From positions 1 through 6,044 of the forward strand of contig CAYJRY010000058.1 of NCBI GenBank assembly GCA_964372855.1: a DNA stretch of 6,044 bases, in the 5' to 3' direction. Both the position numbers and the translations under genes were made by a program. Below are positions 4,501 to 6,044 of this stretch, one piece after another. Numbering within the stretch: the first letter of the stretch is position 1; each line of letters opens with the position of its first letter. The DNA comes from JACOXT01 sp964372855 (GTDB lineage Bacteria > Patescibacteriota > Microgenomatia > Levybacterales > UBA12049). The notes under the pieces were generated by a model. The model saw nothing but the letters and a program-made list of their open reading frames with translations, was not told where the DNA came from and did no database searches.

Positions 4501-5472
4501 ATGAAAAGAGCATTAATAACAGGTATTACAGGTCAAGATGCGTCATATTTGGCTGAGTTTTTACTAAACCGTGGATATAAGGTTTTTGGAACTACCAGAA
4601 GATCAAGTACCATAAACAATGAAAGAATAAAGCATATACAGGATAAAATTACAATATTACAGGGGGACTTGTTGGATCAAGGGTCGTTATCTTCAGCATT
4701 ATTAGAATCAGAACCTGATGAAGTTTATAATTTAGCTGCCCAATCTTTTGTTCAGACATCTTGGAATCAACCGGTTCTAACCGGTGAATTTACAGCCTTG
4801 GGAGTTACGAGACTTCTTGAGGCAATAAAAAGTGTTAATCCTAAAATCAAATTTTATCAAGCGTCAAGTTCTGAGATGTTTGGTAAAGTGACAGAAACTC
4901 CCCAAAGAGAAACAACGCGATTTCACCCAAGAAGCCCATATGGTGTAGCAAAAGTTTATGGACATTATATAACTGTAAATTATCGAGAAAGTTTTGGAAT
5001 ATTTGCTTGCAGTGGTATTCTTTTTAACCACGAATCACCTCGTCGAGGAATCGAATTTGTGACTAGGAAAATAAGCAGAGGGGTTGCAAGAATAAGTTTA
5101 GGTAAACAGAAAAAAATTGAGTTAGGGGCGCTTCAGCCAAAAAGAGATTGGGGATTCGCGGGAGACTATGTTGAGGCAATGTGGCTTATGCTCCAGCAGT
5201 CTGACCCTTCTGATTATGTAATTGCAACTGGAGAAAATCATTCTGTTGAAGAATTTCTTGACCTTGCTTTTAAAACTGTTGGCATTGATGACTGGAGTAA
5301 GTATGTGGTTGCGAATAAGCTAACACATATGAGACCAGCAGAAGTTGATTATTTAGTTGGAGATGCGAGCTATGCCCGCAAGGTATTGGGATGGAAACCA
5401 AAGACGAGTTTTAAAGAGTTAGTTGAGATGATGGTTAAAGCGGATCTTGAGATCGAAAAAAGGGAAAAATAA
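4501..5472 (+). CDS. gmd: GDP-mannose 4,6-dehydratase
   Basis: Gmd converts GDP-D-mannose to GDP-4-keto-6-deoxy-D-mannose in the cytoplasm, using a bound NADP as internal hydride carrier. The 323-residue protein is of normal bacterial length. It shows GITGQDASYLAE (8-19), the NADP-binding TTRRSST (31-37), NLAAQSFVQTSW (77-88), the active-site strand QASSSEMFG (120-128; Glu125, with Ser123 where the E. coli enzyme has Thr), Tyr147/Lys151 in SPYGVAKVYGH, LFNHESPRRGIEFVTRK (174-190), LGALQPKRDWGFAGDYVEAMW (208-228) and RPAEVDYLVGDAS (278-290). These are diagnostic for the family. The gene follows rmd after an 87-bp gap and is 3 bp from the next gene. The neighbouring Rmd makes GDP-D-rhamnose the likely product; a GDP-fucose synthase is not seen here. 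No clear Shine-Dalgarno lies before the ATG. Confidence 0.94.
   Translation: MKRALITGITGQDASYLAEFLLNRGYKVFGTTRRSSTINNERIKHIQDKITILQGDLLDQGSLSSALLESEPDEVYNLAAQSFVQTSWNQPVLTGEFTALGVTRLLEAIKSVNPKIKFYQASSSEMFGKVTETPQRETTRFHPRSPYGVAKVYGHYITVNYRESFGIFACSGILFNHESPRRGIEFVTRKISRGVARISLGKQKKIELGALQPKRDWGFAGDYVEAMWLMLQQSDPSDYVIATGENHSVEEFLDLAFKTVGIDDWSKYVVANKLTHMRPAEVDYLVGDASYARKVLGWKPKTSFKELVEMMVKADLEIEKREK
5461..5465 (+). promoter_or_regulatory. Ribosome binding site of the uxs gene
   Basis: AGGGA lies 10 bases before the ATG at 5476, inside the last codons of gmd. It is the only Shine-Dalgarno-like sequence at a normal distance among the gene starts in this window, and it supports the chosen start and coupling with gmd. 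Confidence 0.45.
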
Positions 5473-5475
5473 TTT

Positions 5476-6044
5476 ATGGAGACTGTTCTTGTTGCTGGAG
5501 GAGCGGGGTTTATCGGATCTCATCTATGCAGAAGCTTATTGAAGGATAATTATAAGGTTTTTAGCGTAGACAATCTTATAACAGGAGATGCAAAAAACAT
5601 AGAGGATTTACTTCGAAACCAAAATTTCAGATTTATTCATGAAGACATTGCGAAACCTTATGACAAATGGATAAATCAATTATCTGATTTTAGTGAAAGA
5701 TTAAATTACATTTTTCATTTAGCCAGCCCTGCCTCGCCTAATAAGAAGAGTAAGAGGAGTTACATCAATCATCCCATAGAAACTCTTATGTCAAATTCTA
5801 TTGGAACATATAACCTTTTGGAGTTGACTTTAAAAACTGGGTCAAAGTTTTTATTTGCTTCTTCATCGGAAGTTTATGGTGATCCAACAGTTTCCCCACA
5901 AAAAGAATCATATTTTGGCAATGTGAATCCCACTGGCATACGTTCTTCTTATGACGAAGGAAAAAGATTTGGGGAGGCCATGACTTTTGCATATATCAGG
6001 AAGTATAATTTAAACGCGCGTATTATTCGAATTTTCAATACATA
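5476..6044 (+). CDS. uxs: UDP-glucuronate decarboxylase (UDP-xylose synthase), 3' end beyond the window
   Basis: This enzyme decarboxylates UDP-glucuronate, the product of Ugd, to UDP-xylose with a tightly bound NAD. The first 189 codons are visible, out of about 310-320 usual for the family. They show AGGAGFIGSHLC (7-18), VDNLITGDAKNI (31-42) with the NAD-type acidic residue Asp32, HLASPASP (81-88), the active-site strand SSSEVYGDP (129-137; Glu132), ESYFGNVNPTGIRSSYDEGKRFGEA (144-168) with catalytic Tyr159 and Lys163, and RIFNT at the cut end. The GNVNP.G.RS.YDEGKR string is diagnostic for UXS rather than UDP-glucose epimerase or dTDP-glucose dehydratase. Between ASPASP and PIETL it has the lysine-rich NKKSKRSYINH, about five residues longer than I recall for relatives. 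The gene starts 3 bases after the gmd stop, with AGGGA as ribosome binding site. Confidence 0.9.
   Translation, partial: METVLVAGGAGFIGSHLCRSLLKDNYKVFSVDNLITGDAKNIEDLLRNQNFRFIHEDIAKPYDKWINQLSDFSERLNYIFHLASPASPNKKSKRSYINHPIETLMSNSIGTYNLLELTLKTGSKFLFASSSEVYGDPTVSPQKESYFGNVNPTGIRSSYDEGKRFGEAMTFAYIRKYNLNARIIRIFNT

Noticed and set aside
4769..4785. ACCGGT repeated twice 10 bp apart
   Set aside because: It is inside gmd coding sequence, in frame with conserved residues; the likely explanation is codon coincidence.
5798..5992. Minus-strand 64-codon frame
   Set aside because: It lies wholly inside the well-supported uxs gene and has no recognisable features; it is a shadow.
1..6044. Recoding of TGA as glycine, as in some CPR lineages
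   Set aside because: The five cluster genes contain no in-frame TGA, and reading through the TGA that ends the Nudix gene meets TAA two codons later.

Overview
This AT-rich window is bacterial and reads with the standard genetic code. It most resembles a member of the Candidate Phyla Radiation (Patescibacteria), perhaps a Microgenomates-like lineage. That placement is inferred from AT-rich, lysine/isoleucine-rich proteins, few Shine-Dalgarno sites, tight gene packing and the recalled look of these sugar-nucleotide enzymes; it was not tested by a search.

The left part (about 1-973) has visibly higher GC, roughly 40-48% in the lines I counted. It holds two genes that meet tail to tail and overlap. 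On the + strand is the 3' part of an M23-type metallopeptidase, entering from the window edge, whose reading frame lacks the C-terminal HxH zinc motif. On the - strand is a Nudix hydrolase whose C-terminal region lies over the place where the peptidase motif should be. At least one is probably truncated by rearrangement, or the contig is chimeric here.

The spacer between the two divergent gene blocks (974-1250) holds no gene but is rich in signals. It has a strong promoter for the Nudix gene (TTGACA, 17 bp, TAGGAT), a perfect extended -10 (TGaTATAAT) placed so that the first + strand gene would be transcribed from about its own ATG, and four separate dyads, two of them perfect palindromes of 24 and 28 bp.

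The right part (1251-6044, lower GC) is a five-gene, same-strand cluster for nucleotide-sugar synthesis: an RmlD-like reductase, UDP-glucose 6-dehydrogenase (ugd), GDP-6-deoxy-D-mannose reductase (rmd), GDP-mannose 4,6-dehydratase (gmd) and UDP-glucuronate decarboxylase (uxs, cut by the window end). Two complete short pathways can be read from it: GDP-mannose to GDP-4-keto-6-deoxymannose to GDP-D-rhamnose (Gmd, Rmd), and UDP-glucose to UDP-glucuronate to UDP-xylose (Ugd, Uxs). The RmlD-like protein may finish a third deoxysugar whose earlier enzymes are not in the window. The products presumably feed a surface polysaccharide or glycoprotein; no glycosyltransferase, polymerase or export gene is visible, so the rest of the locus probably lies to the right.

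I did not find a convincing new defence or mobile system. The points most worth a second look are the M23/Nudix collision, the palindrome-rich spacer with its leaderless promoter geometry, a GC-rich repeat-like island between rmd and gmd, and an altered cofactor-binding loop in Ugd.
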